Positions 21,304 to 30,988 are shown, counted from the first letter of the stretch. The stretch is 64,000 nt of DNA from Hansschlegelia beijingensis (GCF_014196425.1 NZ_JACIDR010000006.1:124001-188000); one strand, 5' to 3'. Notes: generated by a model not told the origin, from the sequence alone. Numbers and translations are program-made.

Positions 21304-22632
21304 TCAGAAACTCTCTTTCAGCCACCGCCCCACGCGGTGGATGTACGTGTTCTTCTGCGCCGGTCCGCCCCGCCTCATGCGCCGCGGATCGACGTGTTCG
21401 AGCCCCGCGACCTGCGGGAACACCAGGAGCCCCACAGGGGCCGCGAAGGCCGGCCCCTTCGCCGCCTCCGGGAGCCCGCGGGCCCCGAGCGGCCGCCCGA
21501 TCCGGACCGGGCGGTCGAGGATGCCGCGCGCGAGCTCCGGCAGGCCGGTGAGCTGGCACGCGCCCCCGGTCAGCACCACGCGGCGCGCCTCGGCCGCGTA
21601 GCCGGACGCCTTCAGCCGGTCCCGGACGAGCTCCAGGATCTCCTCGACGCGCGGCTTGACGATCTTCACGATCATCGACTTCGGCAGGTAGGTCGTGGCG
21701 TCGAGCTCGTTCTCGCCGACCGGGGTGACGGCGATCTGCTCGCGCTCGTCGGTCAGCGAGGGGAACACGCTGGCGTGCAGCGTCTTCAGCCGCTCCGCCT
21801 CGTCGATCGAGGTGGAGAGACCACGCGCGAGATCGAGCGTGACGTGGTGCCCGCCGAGCGCGACCGCGTCGGAATGAACGAAGTTGCCGCCCTTGAAGAC
21901 GGCGACCGAAGTCGTGCCGCCGCCCATGTCGACGAGCGTCACGCCCATCTCGCTCTCGTCGTCCACGAGCGAGGCGAGGCCGGACGCGTAAGGCGCGGCG
22001 ACCATCGTCTCGACGTTGAGGTGCGAGCGCTCGACGCAGAGCATCAGGTTGCGGAGCGGCGCCGCCTCGGCGGTGACGATGTGCATGTCGACGCCGAGGC
22101 TTTGCCCGACCATGCCGCGCGGATCACGGACGCCGCGCGTGGCGTCGAGGGCGAAGCCGGTCGGGATCGAGTGCACGACGGCGCGGTTCGGCCGCACGGT
22201 GTGCACGCAGCCCGCCTGCAGGACGCGCCGGATGTCGCGATCCTCGATCGGGCGCCCGGAGGCCGGAACCTCGGCGTGGAAGGTCTCGGAGGCGAGCCGT
22301 CCGGCCGAGACCGACACGATCACGCTCTCGATCTGCACGCCGGCCATCCGCTCGGCGGCGTCGACCGCGAGCCGGATCGCCTGCTCGGCGGCGTCCATGT
22401 CGACCACCTGGCCGCCCTTCACGCCGCGGGAGCGCTGATGACCGACGCCGATCAGCTCCACCGTGTGGGTGCGGTCGGGCAGCGCGTCGCCGGGCTCGAC
22501 CGGGCGCAGCCGGGCCACCAGGCAGGCGATCTTGGAGGTGCCGACGTCGAGCACCGAGACCACCACCGCGCGGCGGGCCGGGAGCGGGCGCATCTTCGGC
22601 ACCACGCCGTAGGGGAAAGCGCCGCCGCTCAT
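21304..22632 (-). CDS. ftsA: Cell division protein FtsA
   Basis: Actin-like membrane tether of the Z-ring, 442 residues. Seen: the phosphate-1 region VSVLDVGTSKIACLVA (about 26-41), the connecting segment MGVTLVDMGGGTTSVAVFKG (about 215), adenosine-binding VVLTGGACQLTGLPELA, and the C-terminal amphipathic membrane-targeting helix in the last 13 residues (IHRVGRWLKESF). The N-terminal extension MSGGAFPYGVVPKMRPLPARR is Pro/Arg-rich. Start at 22632 gives an ATGA overlap with ftsQ, and the extended upstream frame in the neighbour is a shadow. Between this gene and ftsZ is a 102-bp spacer that may hold an extra promoter. Confidence 0.96.
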   Translation of the reverse strand: MSGGAFPYGVVPKMRPLPARRAVVVSVLDVGTSKIACLVARLRPVEPGDALPDRTHTVELIGVGHQRSRGVKGGQVVDMDAAEQAIRLAVDAAERMAGVQIESVIVSVSAGRLASETFHAEVPASGRPIEDRDIRRVLQAGCVHTVRPNRAVVHSIPTGFALDATRGVRDPRGMVGQSLGVDMHIVTAEAAPLRNLMLCVERSHLNVETMVAAPYASGLASLVDDESEMGVTLVDMGGGTTSVAVFKGGNFVHSDAVALGGHHVTLDLARGLSTSIDEAERLKTLHASVFPSLTDEREQIAVTPVGENELDATTYLPKSMIVKIVKPRVEEILELVRDRLKASGYAAEARRVVLTGGACQLTGLPELARGILDRPVRIGRPLGARGLPEAAKGPAFAAPVGLLVFPQVAGLEHVDPRRMRRGGPAQKNTYIHRVGRWLKESF

Positions 22633-23657
22633 GTCTGGCCTGCCTTCTTCCGGGCCTTGGCGGCCGCCTTGTCGGCCTCGGCCATGATCTCGGCCGCTTC
22701 CGGCGCGAGCTGCACGACCGTGCGCGCCGGCGACCGGAGATCGACGACGGTGATCCACTTGCCGAACAGATTCTGACGCTCCTGCATGGTCTCGAGGCGC
22801 GCCAGCGCGGCGGAGAAATCGGTTTCGGGCAGCTTCACCTCGACGCCGGAGCGCAGCCGGAGATTCCAGCGCCGCTCGGCCACCAGCACCGCCGCGTAGG
22901 TCTGCTCCTTGACCTTCGGGGCGAGGTCGAGCGCGGCGAGCAACGCCTGCGCCCGATCGTTCGCGCCCGGCCCGACCACCAGCGGAAGGTGGGCGAAGCG
23001 GCTGTCGCGGAACTCGTCGATCGCCGTGCCGTCGGCGGCCAGGATCTGGACCTTGCCGTCGTGCTGCCACAGCGCGAACGGCTTGCGCTCGACGAGATGG
23101 ACCGTGACGCGGTCCGGATAGAGCTTGCGGACGGTGGCGTCGGCGACCAGCGGATTGGCCATCAGCCGCTCGCGCGCCGCCTTCACGTCAAGGAACGGCA
23201 GCGCCGTGTCGTCCTTGACCCCGAGGGCGAGCAGCACCTCGTCGTCGGTCAGCGCGAGCTGGCCTTCGGTCTGGACCGCGACCACGCGGAAGCCGAGCGC
23301 GTTCGCGGTGGTGATGTGGAGATTGGCGAGTTCGTACCGGACGGCCGGCCAGTGGCCGCCTTCGACCATCCCGAGCAGGCCCGTGCCGGCGTAGAAGGCG
23401 AGCGTCAGCGCGACGCCCAGCCGGCGCTTGCGGACGAGCCGCTCGAGCTTGAAGCGGATGTTGGACCAGCGGCTCGCGCCGATCACTTCGTCGACGTCGT
23501 CGAGGTCCGGCCTGGAGCGGCGGCCGGGCTCGTGGGCCGCGCGCATGTTCGGATCGGTCTTGTAGACCAGCCGGGGGCGGCTCTGCGCCGGACGGCCGTA
23601 GCCGCGCGGGGCGAGAGGTTCGTCTAGCGATCTAAGGAGGCGTCCTCCACTAGCCAT
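22629..23657 (-). CDS. ftsQ: Cell division protein FtsQ
   Basis: Bitopic inner-membrane divisome protein, 342 residues. A cytoplasmic N-terminal tail of about 75 residues, very rich in Arg and Pro, is followed by a membrane helix (about 80-100, VALTLAFYAGTGLLGMV), then the POTRA-like domain (about 120-195, FRVVAVQTEGQLALTDDEVLLALG) and the FtsQ/DivIB beta domain with VRKLYPDRVTVHLVERKPFALW. It overlaps ddl by 34 bp and ftsA by an ATGA. The first codons therefore lie in the ddl 3' end; I kept the ATG at 23657 because the next Met (residue 38) would remove most of the tail. Confidence 0.92.
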   Translation of the reverse strand: MASGGRLLRSLDEPLAPRGYGRPAQSRPRLVYKTDPNMRAAHEPGRRSRPDLDDVDEVIGASRWSNIRFKLERLVRKRRLGVALTLAFYAGTGLLGMVEGGHWPAVRYELANLHITTANALGFRVVAVQTEGQLALTDDEVLLALGVKDDTALPFLDVKAARERLMANPLVADATVRKLYPDRVTVHLVERKPFALWQHDGKVQILAADGTAIDEFRDSRFAHLPLVVGPGANDRAQALLAALDLAPKVKEQTYAAVLVAERRWNLRLRSGVEVKLPETDFSAALARLETMQERQNLFGKWITVVDLRSPARTVVQLAPEAAEIMAEADKAAAKARKKAGQT

Positions 23658-24544
23658 CGAACGAGCTCACCAAACCCCATGCCGACATAAGCGGCGAGTT
23701 CCGGCACGAGCGACGTCTCCGTCATGCCGGGCTGCGTGTTCACTTCGAGACAGACAAGTTCCCCGCTTCCGCCATCGCGGTCGTCGAAACGGAAATCGGC
23801 CCTGCTGACCCCGCGGCACCCGAGGGCGTGGTGCGCCGCGACCGCCAGTCTTCGTGCCTCTTGGTAAACAAAGGGTGAAATTTGGGCCGGAAGAACGTGT
23901 CTGGAGCCGCCCTTCGCGTACTTCGCCTCGAAATCGTAGAACCCGACCGACGGCAGAATTTCGATCACGTCGAGCGGCTCGCCGTTCAGAACGGCGCAGG
24001 TAAGCTCTTTGCCCGCAATGAATTTCTCCGCCAGCAGCGATTCGCCGTGGCTCCAGTCGTCGCGCGTCAGCTCCTGCGGCGGATGCGCCTGATCCTCGTT
24101 AACGATCAGCACCCCGACCGACGATCCGCCGTCGACCGGCTTCAGCACGTAAGGCGGTTCGAGCACATGCCCGGCGGCCGCTTCCGCTCGCGTGACGACC
24201 CGCCCCTGGGGCACCGGCACGCCAGCCGCCGCCATCACGATCTTGGCGCGCTCCTTGTGCATCGCGAGCGACGAGGCGAGCACGCCGGAGTGGGTGTAGG
24301 GGATGCCCATCACCTCCAGCAGCCCCTGCACGGTGCCGTCCTCGCCGAAGCGGCCGTGCAGCGCGTTGAAGCAGACATCCGGCTTCACGCGCAGCAGCGC
24401 CTCCGGGAGATCGCGGCCGACGTCGATCCGCGTCACCCGAAAGCCCTCCGCCTCCAACGCATTGGCGCAGGCGGTTCCGGACCAGAGCGAAACCTGACGC
24501 TCCGAGGAGAGGCCGCCCATCAGGACGGCGACGTGCTTGGACAT
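23624..24544 (-). CDS. ddl: D-alanine-D-alanine ligase
   Basis: ATP-grasp enzyme that joins two D-alanines for the muropeptide stem. 306 residues when begun at ATG 24544 (SKHVAVLMGGLSSERQVSLWSG), which is the canonical N-terminus; an in-frame ATG 11 codons upstream adds unconserved residues. ATP-grasp elements include FNALHGRFGEDGTVQGLLE, the GIPYTHSGVLASSLAMHK segment, the ATP-binding VLKPVDGGSSVGV and the metal-binding ELVCLEVNTQPGMTETSL. Its last 34 bp overlap ftsQ. A 177-bp spacer with a palindromic repeat separates it from murB, so it may depend on readthrough from upstream or on its own promoter. Confidence 0.95.
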   Translation of the reverse strand: MSKHVAVLMGGLSSERQVSLWSGTACANALEAEGFRVTRIDVGRDLPEALLRVKPDVCFNALHGRFGEDGTVQGLLEVMGIPYTHSGVLASSLAMHKERAKIVMAAAGVPVPQGRVVTRAEAAAGHVLEPPYVLKPVDGGSSVGVLIVNEDQAHPPQELTRDDWSHGESLLAEKFIAGKELTCAVLNGEPLDVIEILPSVGFYDFEAKYAKGGSRHVLPAQISPFVYQEARRLAVAAHHALGCRGVSRADFRFDDRDGGSGELVCLEVNTQPGMTETSLVPELAAYVGMGFGELVRWLVEDASLDR

Positions 24545-24571
24545 GATCGGCGATTCCCCGGATGTTCGCGT

Positions 24572-24691
24572 CGTCATCCCGGCCGAAGCGGCGACAGCCG
24601 CGCAGAGCCGGATCGCTTTCAGATCAAGGCGCGCCGTGGCCCGGCTGACCCGATGACCACGGAGAGGTTTGCGCGCGCGGGCGGGATGACG
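24572..24691. repeat. Palindromic intergenic element between murB and ddl
   Basis: A 120-bp element framed by a perfect 10-bp inverted repeat, CGTCATCCCG at 24572-24581 and CGGGATGACG at 24682-24691. Between the ends the sequence is GC-rich with further partial complementarity (GCCGAAGCGGCG near the left arm). The GTCATCCCGGC terminus is reminiscent of the dispersed palindromic repeats in rhizobial intergenic spacers. It sits inside an otherwise tightly packed operon and would be transcribed. No second copy was noticed in this window. Confidence 0.5.
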
Positions 24692-24721
24692 CCCCGCTTC
24701 GCGCCCGCTTTACGGCCTACG

Positions 24722-25636
24722 TCAGGCCGCCACCCCTATCCGCTTGATTTCCCATTCAAGTTCGACGCCAGAGTGTTCCTTCACCCGGCGGCGCACCTCC
24801 TCGCCGAGCGACTCGATGTCGGCGCCCGTCGCGCCGCCGACATTGATGAGGAAGTTGCAGTGCATCTCGGAGACCTGCGCCCCGCCGACCCGAAAGCCGC
24901 GGCAGCCCGCGGCGTCGATCAGCTTCCAGGCGGAATGCCCCGGGGGATTCTTGAAGGTCGAGCCGCCGGTGCGGCTCTTGATCGGCTGCTTGGTCTCGCG
25001 GTGCTCGGCGACCGCGTCCATCTCGGCCCGGATCGCATCCTCCGTCTCCGGATAGCCCTGCAGGAGCGCCCCGGTGAAGATAACGTCCTGCGGCGCCTTC
25101 GAGCTCCGGTAGGCGTAGCCCATGTCCGCGTTCGAGAACGTGCGGCGCGCGCCCGAACGGTCGACGCCGTACACCTCGACGACGCGGTCGCTGGTCTCTG
25201 TCCCGTGGGCGCCGGCGTTCATCCTCAGCGCGCCGCCGATCGAACCCGGGATGCCGTGATAGAAGGCGAAGCCGCCGATGCCGGCCTCGAGCGCCGCGAT
25301 CGCGACCCGCTTGTCGGCCGCGGCCGCGCCCACCCTGAGCCTTGCGTCGCCCTCGACCGCGATCCCCGCGAAGGTCTTGCCGAGCCGGATCACCACGCCC
25401 GGCATGCCGCCGTCGCGCACCAGCAGGTTCGAGCCGAGGCCGATCGGATAGATCGGGACGTCCTGCGGCGCGCGCTCAAGGAAGTAGCTCAGGTCGCCCT
25501 CGTCGCTCGGCGAGAACAGGACCTCCGCGGGTCCGCCCACGCGGAACCAGGCGATGTCGGCCAGCCTCTGGCCGGCGACCAGCCTGCCGCGCAGCTCCGG
25601 CGTCAGGGCGGCCAGCCTGTCGGCGAGCGCGCTCAC
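24722..25636 (-). CDS. murB: UDP-N-acetylenolpyruvoylglucosamine reductase
   Basis: FAD enzyme that reduces UDP-GlcNAc-enolpyruvate to UDP-MurNAc, using NADPH. 304 residues. FAD-binding segments: [31 protein letters not shown] and [21 protein letters not shown]. The catalytic Ser is in [10 protein letters not shown], and the acid residue in the closing segment [17 protein letters not shown]. It is a type I-like MurB with a compact N-terminus. The start is GTG at 25636, in a GTGA overlap with the murC stop codon, so translation is probably coupled to murC. Confidence 0.96.
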   Translation of the reverse strand: MSALADRLAALTPELRGRLVAGQRLADIAWFRVGGPAEVLFSPSDEGDLSYFLERAPQDVPIYPIGLGSNLLVRDGGMPGVVIRLGKTFAGIAVEGDARLRVGAAAADKRVAIAALEAGIGGFAFYHGIPGSIGGALRMNAGAHGTETSDRVVEVYGVDRSGARRTFSNADMGYAYRSSKAPQDVIFTGALLQGYPETEDAIRAEMDAVAEHRETKQPIKSRTGGSTFKNPPGHSAWKLIDAAGCRGFRVGGAQVSEMHCNFLINVGGATGADIESLGEEVRRRVKEHSGVELEWEIKRIGVAA

Positions 25637-27051
25637 GCCGCGACCTGAGGCCCGAGCGCCGCGAGCTCCTCCGGCAGCGCCGCCGCCCAGTTGGTGCTGG
25701 TTCCGGCGCCGAGCAGCACGACGTAGTCGCCGGGCCGGGCGACGCCGGCCACCACGCCTGCGAGCGCCTGCGGGCCCTCCAGCGGAACGACGTGGCGGTG
25801 CCCGCGGGCGCGCAGGCCGGCCACTAGGCTGTCCCTGTCGGCGCCGGGTATGGGCTGCTCGCCCGCTGCGTACACGTCAGCGACGATCACCGTGTCGGCG
25901 TCGTTGAAGCAGCTCGAGAAGCCGTCGAACAGCGCGTGCAGGCGGGAATAGCGGTGCGGCTGGACGACCGCGATCACACGCCCCTCCGTCGAGGCGCGGG
26001 CGGCCTTCAGCACGGCCCCGATCTCGACCGGATGATGCCCGTAATCATCGAAGATCGTGACGCCGTTCCACTCGCCGACGCGGGTGAAGCGGCGCTTGAC
26101 CCCGCCGAACCTCGCGAGGCCCGCGCGGATCTGCTCGCCCGGGATGCCGAGTTCGTGCGCGACCGCGATCGCGGCCGTCGCGTTCAGCGCGTTGTGGTGA
26201 CCCGCCATCGGCAGCTCCAGGCCGTCGAGCGAGACTTCGCCGCCCGTCTTGCGGTCGCGCACCACGACGCGGAACCGGCAGGTCCCGCCGCGCAGGTCGA
26301 GATCGAGCAGCCGCACGTCGGCCTGCGGGTTCTCGCCATAAGTCACGACCCGGCGGTCCTCGATCAGGCCGACCATGTCCTGCACCGTCGGGTGGTCCAG
26401 GCACATCACCGCGAAGCCGTAGAACGGCACGTTCTCCACGAAGGAGCGGAACGCCGCCTTGATGGCGTCGAACGTGCCGAAATGGTCGAGATGCTCGGGG
26501 TCGATGTTGGTGACGACGGCGACGTCGGTCGGCAGCTTCAGGAAGGTGCCGTCGCTCTCGTCCGCCTCGACCACCATCCAGTCGCCCTCGCCCATCCGGG
26601 CGTTGGTCCCGTAGGCGTTGATGATGCCGCCATTGATCACCGTCGGGTCGAGCCCGCCGGCGTCGAGCAGCGTGGCGACGAGCGAGGTGGTGGTGGTCTT
26701 GCCATGCGTGCCGGCGATCGCCACGCAGGTCTTGAGCCGCATCAGCTCCGCCAGCATCTCGGCGCGGCGCACCACCGGCAGCCGGTTCTCGCGCGCGGCC
26801 GCAAGCTCCGGATTGTCCCGCCTGATTGCGGAGGAGACGACGACGACCTCGGCCTCGCCGAGGTTCTCGGCGGCGTGGCCGATCGTGACCGGGATGCCGC
26901 GCTCGCGCAGGCGCTTCACGTTGGCGCCCTCCGCGGCGTCGGTGCCTTGCACCTTGTAGCCGTGGTTCGCCAGCACCTCGGCGATGCCGGACATGCCGAT
27001 GCCGCCTATGCCGATGAAGTGGACGGGGCCGATGTCGCGGGGCAGTTTCAT
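25633..27051 (-). CDS. murC: UDP-N-acetylmuramate-L-alanine ligase
   Basis: ATP-dependent ligase adding L-alanine to UDP-MurNAc, the first stem-peptide step. 472 residues. N-terminal Rossmann part: [17 protein letters not shown] (about residues 10-27). Central ATP domain: [20 protein letters not shown] with the P-loop (about 110-130). C-terminal domain contains the conserved [11 protein letters not shown] and [13 protein letters not shown]. All hallmarks of MurC over its relatives MurD/E/F are present. It lies 15 bp after murG and overlaps murB by 4 bp. Confidence 0.97.
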   Translation of the reverse strand: MKLPRDIGPVHFIGIGGIGMSGIAEVLANHGYKVQGTDAAEGANVKRLRERGIPVTIGHAAENLGEAEVVVVSSAIRRDNPELAAARENRLPVVRRAEMLAELMRLKTCVAIAGTHGKTTTTSLVATLLDAGGLDPTVINGGIINAYGTNARMGEGDWMVVEADESDGTFLKLPTDVAVVTNIDPEHLDHFGTFDAIKAAFRSFVENVPFYGFAVMCLDHPTVQDMVGLIEDRRVVTYGENPQADVRLLDLDLRGGTCRFRVVVRDRKTGGEVSLDGLELPMAGHHNALNATAAIAVAHELGIPGEQIRAGLARFGGVKRRFTRVGEWNGVTIFDDYGHHPVEIGAVLKAARASTEGRVIAVVQPHRYSRLHALFDGFSSCFNDADTVIVADVYAAGEQPIPGADRDSLVAGLRARGHRHVVPLEGPQALAGVVAGVARPGDYVVLLGAGTSTNWAAALPEELAALGPQVAA

Positions 27052-27066
27052 GAAGACACGGAAAGC

Positions 27067-28200
27067 CTAGAGCACGGGAGCCGCGGCCCCGGAATGGGGC
27101 GCGAGCCTGCGATTCGCCGCCGCCAATACCACATCGGCGAGGCGCGCGGCTGCGTCGGGGGCGCCGACGCTCTTCGCCGCCGCGGCGGCGGCCGCGAGAC
27201 CTTCGGGGTCCACGAGGCGGACGCTGAGCTCGTCGGACAGCGACTGCGCCGTGAAGCGGTCCTGCGGCGTCACCACCGACCCGCCGGCGGACGCCAGCGC
27301 ATTGGCGTTGGCGAGCTGGTCATTGTCGAGCGCATGCGGCAGCGGCACCAGAATGGACGGACGCCCGATCACCGCGAGCTCGGCGACCGTCGAGGCGCCC
27401 GCGCGCGCGATCACGAGATGGGCGAGCGCCATGCGGGCGGGCATGTCGTCGAAGAAGGAGGCGAGTTCGGCCGAGACGCCGGCCTCCGCGTAGGCCTTGC
27501 GGACGCCGTCAATGTCCTCCGGCCGCGCCTGCTGGGTCACGTGCAGCTGGCCGCGAAGGTCGGACGGCAGCAGCCTCACGGCCTCCGGCACGACCTCGGA
27601 CATGATCCGCGCGCCCTGGCTGCCGCCGAACACGAGGAGACGGATCGGCTGGCCTTCCATCGCCGGCTGGTAGCTCACCTCGCGCGCCGCCAGCACCTGG
27701 GGACGCACGGGATTGCCGACATGGGTCGTCATGAGCCCCGCGGGAAGCTGCGCGACGCGCGGAAAGCCGGTGCCGATCGCGCTCGCGAGCCGCGCCAGCA
27801 TCCGGTTGGCGCGTCCCATCACGGCGTTCTGCTCATGAAGGACGACCGGGATGCCGAGCAGGCGCGCCGCGACCAGCGGCGGGAAGGTCGGGTAGCCGCC
27901 GAAGCCGACCACGGCCGCGGGCCTCACGCGGCGCAGGATGCCGAGGCAGCGCAGCACGCCCCGTCCGATCGTCAGGCCGAGCTTCGCGTAAGCGCCCGCT
28001 CCGCGCCCCCTGATCGTGTCGGCGGGCGCCGCATGCACGGCGCGCGCGGGAAAATGGGCCGCATAGGCCAGCGCCCGCTCGTCGGTGATCAGATCGACCG
28101 CGGCGCCGCGGCGCTCGAGTTCGACGGCGAGCGCCTCGGCCGGAAACAAGTGGCCGCCCGTGCCCCCCGCGGAGAGCAGAATTGGCGCGCCGCCGCTCAC
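27067..28200 (-). CDS. murG: UDP-GlcNAc:lipid I N-acetylglucosaminyltransferase
   Basis: GT28 enzyme on the inner membrane face that converts lipid I into lipid II. 377 residues. G-loop 1 ILLSAGGTGGHLFPAEALA is at about 7-25, G-loop 2 AAVVGFGGYPTFPPLVAA at about 95-112, HEQNAVMGRANRMLAR near 125-140, the third glycine loop LLVFGGSQGARIMSEVVP near 190-207, and the UDP-binding SRAG/ARAGASTVAEL segment near 270. Start is GTG in a GTGA overlap with the ftsW stop codon. The short Ala/Gly-rich tail is unremarkable. Confidence 0.97.
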   Translation of the reverse strand: MSGGAPILLSAGGTGGHLFPAEALAVELERRGAAVDLITDERALAYAAHFPARAVHAAPADTIRGRGAGAYAKLGLTIGRGVLRCLGILRRVRPAAVVGFGGYPTFPPLVAARLLGIPVVLHEQNAVMGRANRMLARLASAIGTGFPRVAQLPAGLMTTHVGNPVRPQVLAAREVSYQPAMEGQPIRLLVFGGSQGARIMSEVVPEAVRLLPSDLRGQLHVTQQARPEDIDGVRKAYAEAGVSAELASFFDDMPARMALAHLVIARAGASTVAELAVIGRPSILVPLPHALDNDQLANANALASAGGSVVTPQDRFTAQSLSDELSVRLVDPEGLAAAAAAAKSVGAPDAAARLADVVLAAANRRLAPHSGAAAPVL

Positions 28201-29372
28201 GCCGGCGCCCCGGCCGCGGCGGTCTGCTGGCGGCGGGCGTGCCGCGCGATCTCGGCCGCGATGGTGTCGGCCCGCGGCCGCCGTCGCGTCAGTCCGAGAA
28301 GCATGCCCATGCCAAGAGCGAGCGCGAACATCGAGGAGCCGCCATAGGAGATGAAGGGCAGCGTCATGCCCTTGGCGGGCATCATGTGCAAGTTGACCGC
28401 CATGTTGATCGCCGACTGCAGCCCGAACAGCATCGAGAGGCCGGCGATGGCGAGCCGCACGAAGCCGTCCTGCTCGCGGCGGGCGTGCATCAGCCCGCGC
28501 ATCACGATGAAGGCGTAGACCGCCACGATGGCGATGCAGAAGATCAGGCCGAACTCCTCCGCCGTCACGGCGAAGATGAAGTCGGTGTGGCCGTCCGGGA
28601 TGATCCGCTTGACGGTGCCCTCGCCCGGCCCCTTGCCGAACCAGCCGGCCGAGGTGAAGGCCTCCGTGGCCTTCTGGATCTGGAAGTTGTCGCCGGTCTC
28701 GGGATCGAGGAAGCGGTCGATGCGGCGCGCCACGTGCGGCAGCAGTTCATAGGCCGCGCCCAGCCCGAGCGCGCCCGCGCCGCCGAGGCCGACGACCCAG
28801 ATCCACGGCAGGCCGGCGAGGAAGAACAGCGCGCCCCACACCACGGTGGTGAGCACGGTCTGGCCGAGATCCGGCTGCAGCACGAGAAGGCTGAGCACGC
28901 AGCCGAGCAGCGCGGCGGACAGGAGATGGCCCGGAACGTCGCGGCGCTGCGAGCCCTCGGCGAACAGCCAGGCCGCCAGCACCATGAAGGCCGGCTTCAC
29001 GAACTCCGACGGCTGCACCACGATCCCGGCGAAGCTGACCCACCGCCGGGCGCCCTTGATCTCGGTGCCGATGAACAGCGTGGCGGCGAGCAGGACGATT
29101 CCGCCCGCAAAGGTGATCCAGGCGAGCCTCCGGATCTGCCGCGGGCTCAGGAACGAGACGCCGACCATGACGACGATCGCGGGCGGCAGGAACAGCGCCT
29201 GGCGATTGACGAAATGGAACATGTCGACGCCGATCCGCTCGGCCACCGGCGGCGACGCCGCGAGCGACAGCACGACGCCGAGCACCATCAGCGCGCCCAC
29301 TGCGAACAGCAGGCCGCGGTCGATCGTCCACCACCACTCGCCAAAGACCGTGCGTTCAGCGCGGGAGATCAT
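28197..29372 (-). CDS. ftsW: Septal peptidoglycan glycosyltransferase FtsW
   Basis: SEDS-family polymerase that works with FtsI at the septum. 391 residues with about ten membrane helices. Conserved parts: ARRWVSFAGIVVQPSEFVKPA, LLVLQPDLGQTVLTTVVWGALFF (the Asp of the catalytic loop), the long periplasmic loop with GWFGKGPGEGTVKRIIPDGHTDFIFAVTAEEFG, and GMTLPFISYGGSS near the C-terminus. These distinguish SEDS proteins in the dcw cluster from RodA mainly by context: this gene lies between murD and murG. A 92-bp spacer precedes it, one of few breaks in the cluster. Confidence 0.96.
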   Translation of the reverse strand: MISRAERTVFGEWWWTIDRGLLFAVGALMVLGVVLSLAASPPVAERIGVDMFHFVNRQALFLPPAIVVMVGVSFLSPRQIRRLAWITFAGGIVLLAATLFIGTEIKGARRWVSFAGIVVQPSEFVKPAFMVLAAWLFAEGSQRRDVPGHLLSAALLGCVLSLLVLQPDLGQTVLTTVVWGALFFLAGLPWIWVVGLGGAGALGLGAAYELLPHVARRIDRFLDPETGDNFQIQKATEAFTSAGWFGKGPGEGTVKRIIPDGHTDFIFAVTAEEFGLIFCIAIVAVYAFIVMRGLMHARREQDGFVRLAIAGLSMLFGLQSAINMAVNLHMMPAKGMTLPFISYGGSSMFALALGMGMLLGLTRRRPRADTIAAEIARHARRQQTAAAGAPA

Positions 29373-29464
29373 CGGCCGTCACTCCGGGAGCATCGCCCGA
29401 CCGCCGTCCAGGCGGCCGCTCCGCGAGCATGCATTCGTTAGCGTTAATGAAATCCGACCGGGGC

Positions 29465-30775
29465 TTAGCCGGCGAGCGCCTGCACGGCCCTGCGGAAGGC
29501 TTCGCCGCGCTCCTCGAAATTGCGGAACTGGTCGAACGACGCGCAGGCAGGGGAGAACAGCACGACCGGCTCGGCTTCGGCCGAGCGCTCCGCGTCGGCC
29601 GTCGCCTCGGCCACCGCGCGGTCGATCGTCTCCGAGATCACGTGCGGCACGTCATGCGCGCCGAGGGTGCGGCCGAACGCCTCCGCGGCCTCGCCGACCA
29701 GATAGGCGCGCTCGACCCTGGGGAAGAAGGAGACCAGCGCGTCGATGCCGCCCGTCTTGGGCTTGCCGCCGAGGATCCAGAACACGCGCGGGAACGAGGC
29801 CAGCGCCTTGGCGGCGCTGTCGGCGTTGGTGGCCTTGGAATCGTTGATGAACACCACCCGCCCCGGCCCGGGGATCTCCTCCATCCGGTGCGCGAGCCCG
29901 GGGAAGGTCAGCAGGCCGGCCCGGGCGGTCTCGTCCGGCATTCCGAGCGCGCGCACGGCGGCCAGCGCTGCGCTCGCGTTCTGGACGTTGTGCGCCCCAC
30001 GAAGAGCGCGCGCGCCCGAGAGGTCCAGACGATCCTTTTCCGAGATCGGGACGACGTTTACGCCGTCGGCCTCAAGCAAGCTCGACATCGTCCGCGAGAA
30101 TTCGTCGTCCTGGCCGATGACGGCCGTGCCGGCGCCGGCGACCAGCCGCTGCTTGATCGCGGCGTAGTTCTCCATCGTCCCGTGCCGCTCGAGGTGGTCC
30201 TCGGAGAGATTGAGCATCACGCCCACGGTCGGGTCGAGGCTCGGCGCGAGGTCGATCTGGTAGGACGAGCACTCGATGACATGCGTCCGCCCCGGCGCCG
30301 GCGGCTCGAGGTCGAGGATCGCGACGCCGATATTGCCGCCCATCTGGACGTCCCAGCCGGCGGCGCGCAGCAGATGGGCCGTGAGCGCCGTGGTGGTCGA
30401 TTTACCGTTGGTGCCCGTGATGGCGACGAACGGCGCGCCTGGAGCGATCGCGCGGCGCTCGCGGCAGAAGATCTCGATGTCGCCGATGATCTCGACGCCC
30501 GCGGCGCGCGCGCGCTCCACGGTCCAGTGCGGCGTCGGATGGGTCAGCGGGACGCCGGGCGCCAGCACCAGCGAGTCGAACCCCGCGAAGTCCGCCTCGC
30601 GGAGATCGCCGGTCGGAAGACCCTCCGCCCTCGCCTTCTCCACGCTGGCGGCGGAATCGTCGAACGCCGTCACGTCGGCGCCGCCGGCGACCAGGCTGCG
30701 CACCGTCGCGAGGCCGGAGCCGCCGAGGCCGAAGACCGCGACGCGCTTCCCCTTGAACGCTGTCGCAGGCGTCAC
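29465..30775 (-). CDS. murD: UDP-N-acetylmuramoylalanine-D-glutamate ligase
   Basis: Adds D-glutamate to UDP-MurNAc-L-Ala. 436 residues. N-terminal domain: [21 protein letters not shown] (about 11-30); central P-loop [21 protein letters not shown]-terminal domain with [18 protein letters not shown] and the carbamate-lysine-like region. The start is GTG at 30775, overlapping the stop codon of the 70-codon ORF by GTGA, and no good ribosome site is present upstream, which favours coupling to that ORF. ftsW follows after 92 bp. Confidence 0.96.
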   Translation of the reverse strand: MTPATAFKGKRVAVFGLGGSGLATVRSLVAGGADVTAFDDSAASVEKARAEGLPTGDLREADFAGFDSLVLAPGVPLTHPTPHWTVERARAAGVEIIGDIEIFCRERRAIAPGAPFVAITGTNGKSTTTALTAHLLRAAGWDVQMGGNIGVAILDLEPPAPGRTHVIECSSYQIDLAPSLDPTVGVMLNLSEDHLERHGTMENYAAIKQRLVAGAGTAVIGQDDEFSRTMSSLLEADGVNVVPISEKDRLDLSGARALRGAHNVQNASAALAAVRALGMPDETARAGLLTFPGLAHRMEEIPGPGRVVFINDSKATNADSAAKALASFPRVFWILGGKPKTGGIDALVSFFPRVERAYLVGEAAEAFGRTLGAHDVPHVISETIDRAVAEATADAERSAEAEPVVLFSPACASFDQFRNFEERGEAFRRAVQALAG

Positions 30776-30984
30776 GAGGAGCGACGCCGTGCGCGATTGA
30801 TCCAGAGGAACGGCGCGGAGGCGTCGAGCGCGAGGCGCGGATCGAGATGCGCCGCCTCACGCGGCGCGTCCGGCCGAGTGGCCCGGAAATCGATCAAGCC
30901 TAAACCCTTGTGTTGCGGCGCCATCCGCAAGACCGCGTCGCGCAGCGCGCGAAAACCCTGGCGCCGCCTGATCTGCACGCTCAT
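30772..30984 (-). CDS. 70-residue unknown protein inside the dcw cluster
   Basis: An ORF set exactly between mraY and murD. Its ATG lies 4 bp after the mraY stop with GAGGGG as ribosome site, and its TGA overlaps the murD GTG by 4 bp, the spacing used by true genes here. The product is basic: Arg makes up 14 of 70 residues, with RRR near each end (QIRRRQGF and NRARRRSS). A central [15 protein letters not shown] is less charged. No membrane helix, signal or known motif. GC at third positions is about 81 per cent, somewhat below neighbours but coding-like. I recognise no family. It may be a real small protein or a leader that couples murD translation. Confidence 0.6.
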   Translation of the reverse strand: MSVQIRRRQGFRALRDAVLRMAPQHKGLGLIDFRATRPDAPREAAHLDPRLALDASAPFLWINRARRRSS

Positions 30985-30988
30985 CCCC

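Noticed and set aside
19636-22776. A 1046-codon plus-strand ORF
   Set aside because: Antisense to ftsZ, ftsA and part of ftsQ, same low-complexity composition.
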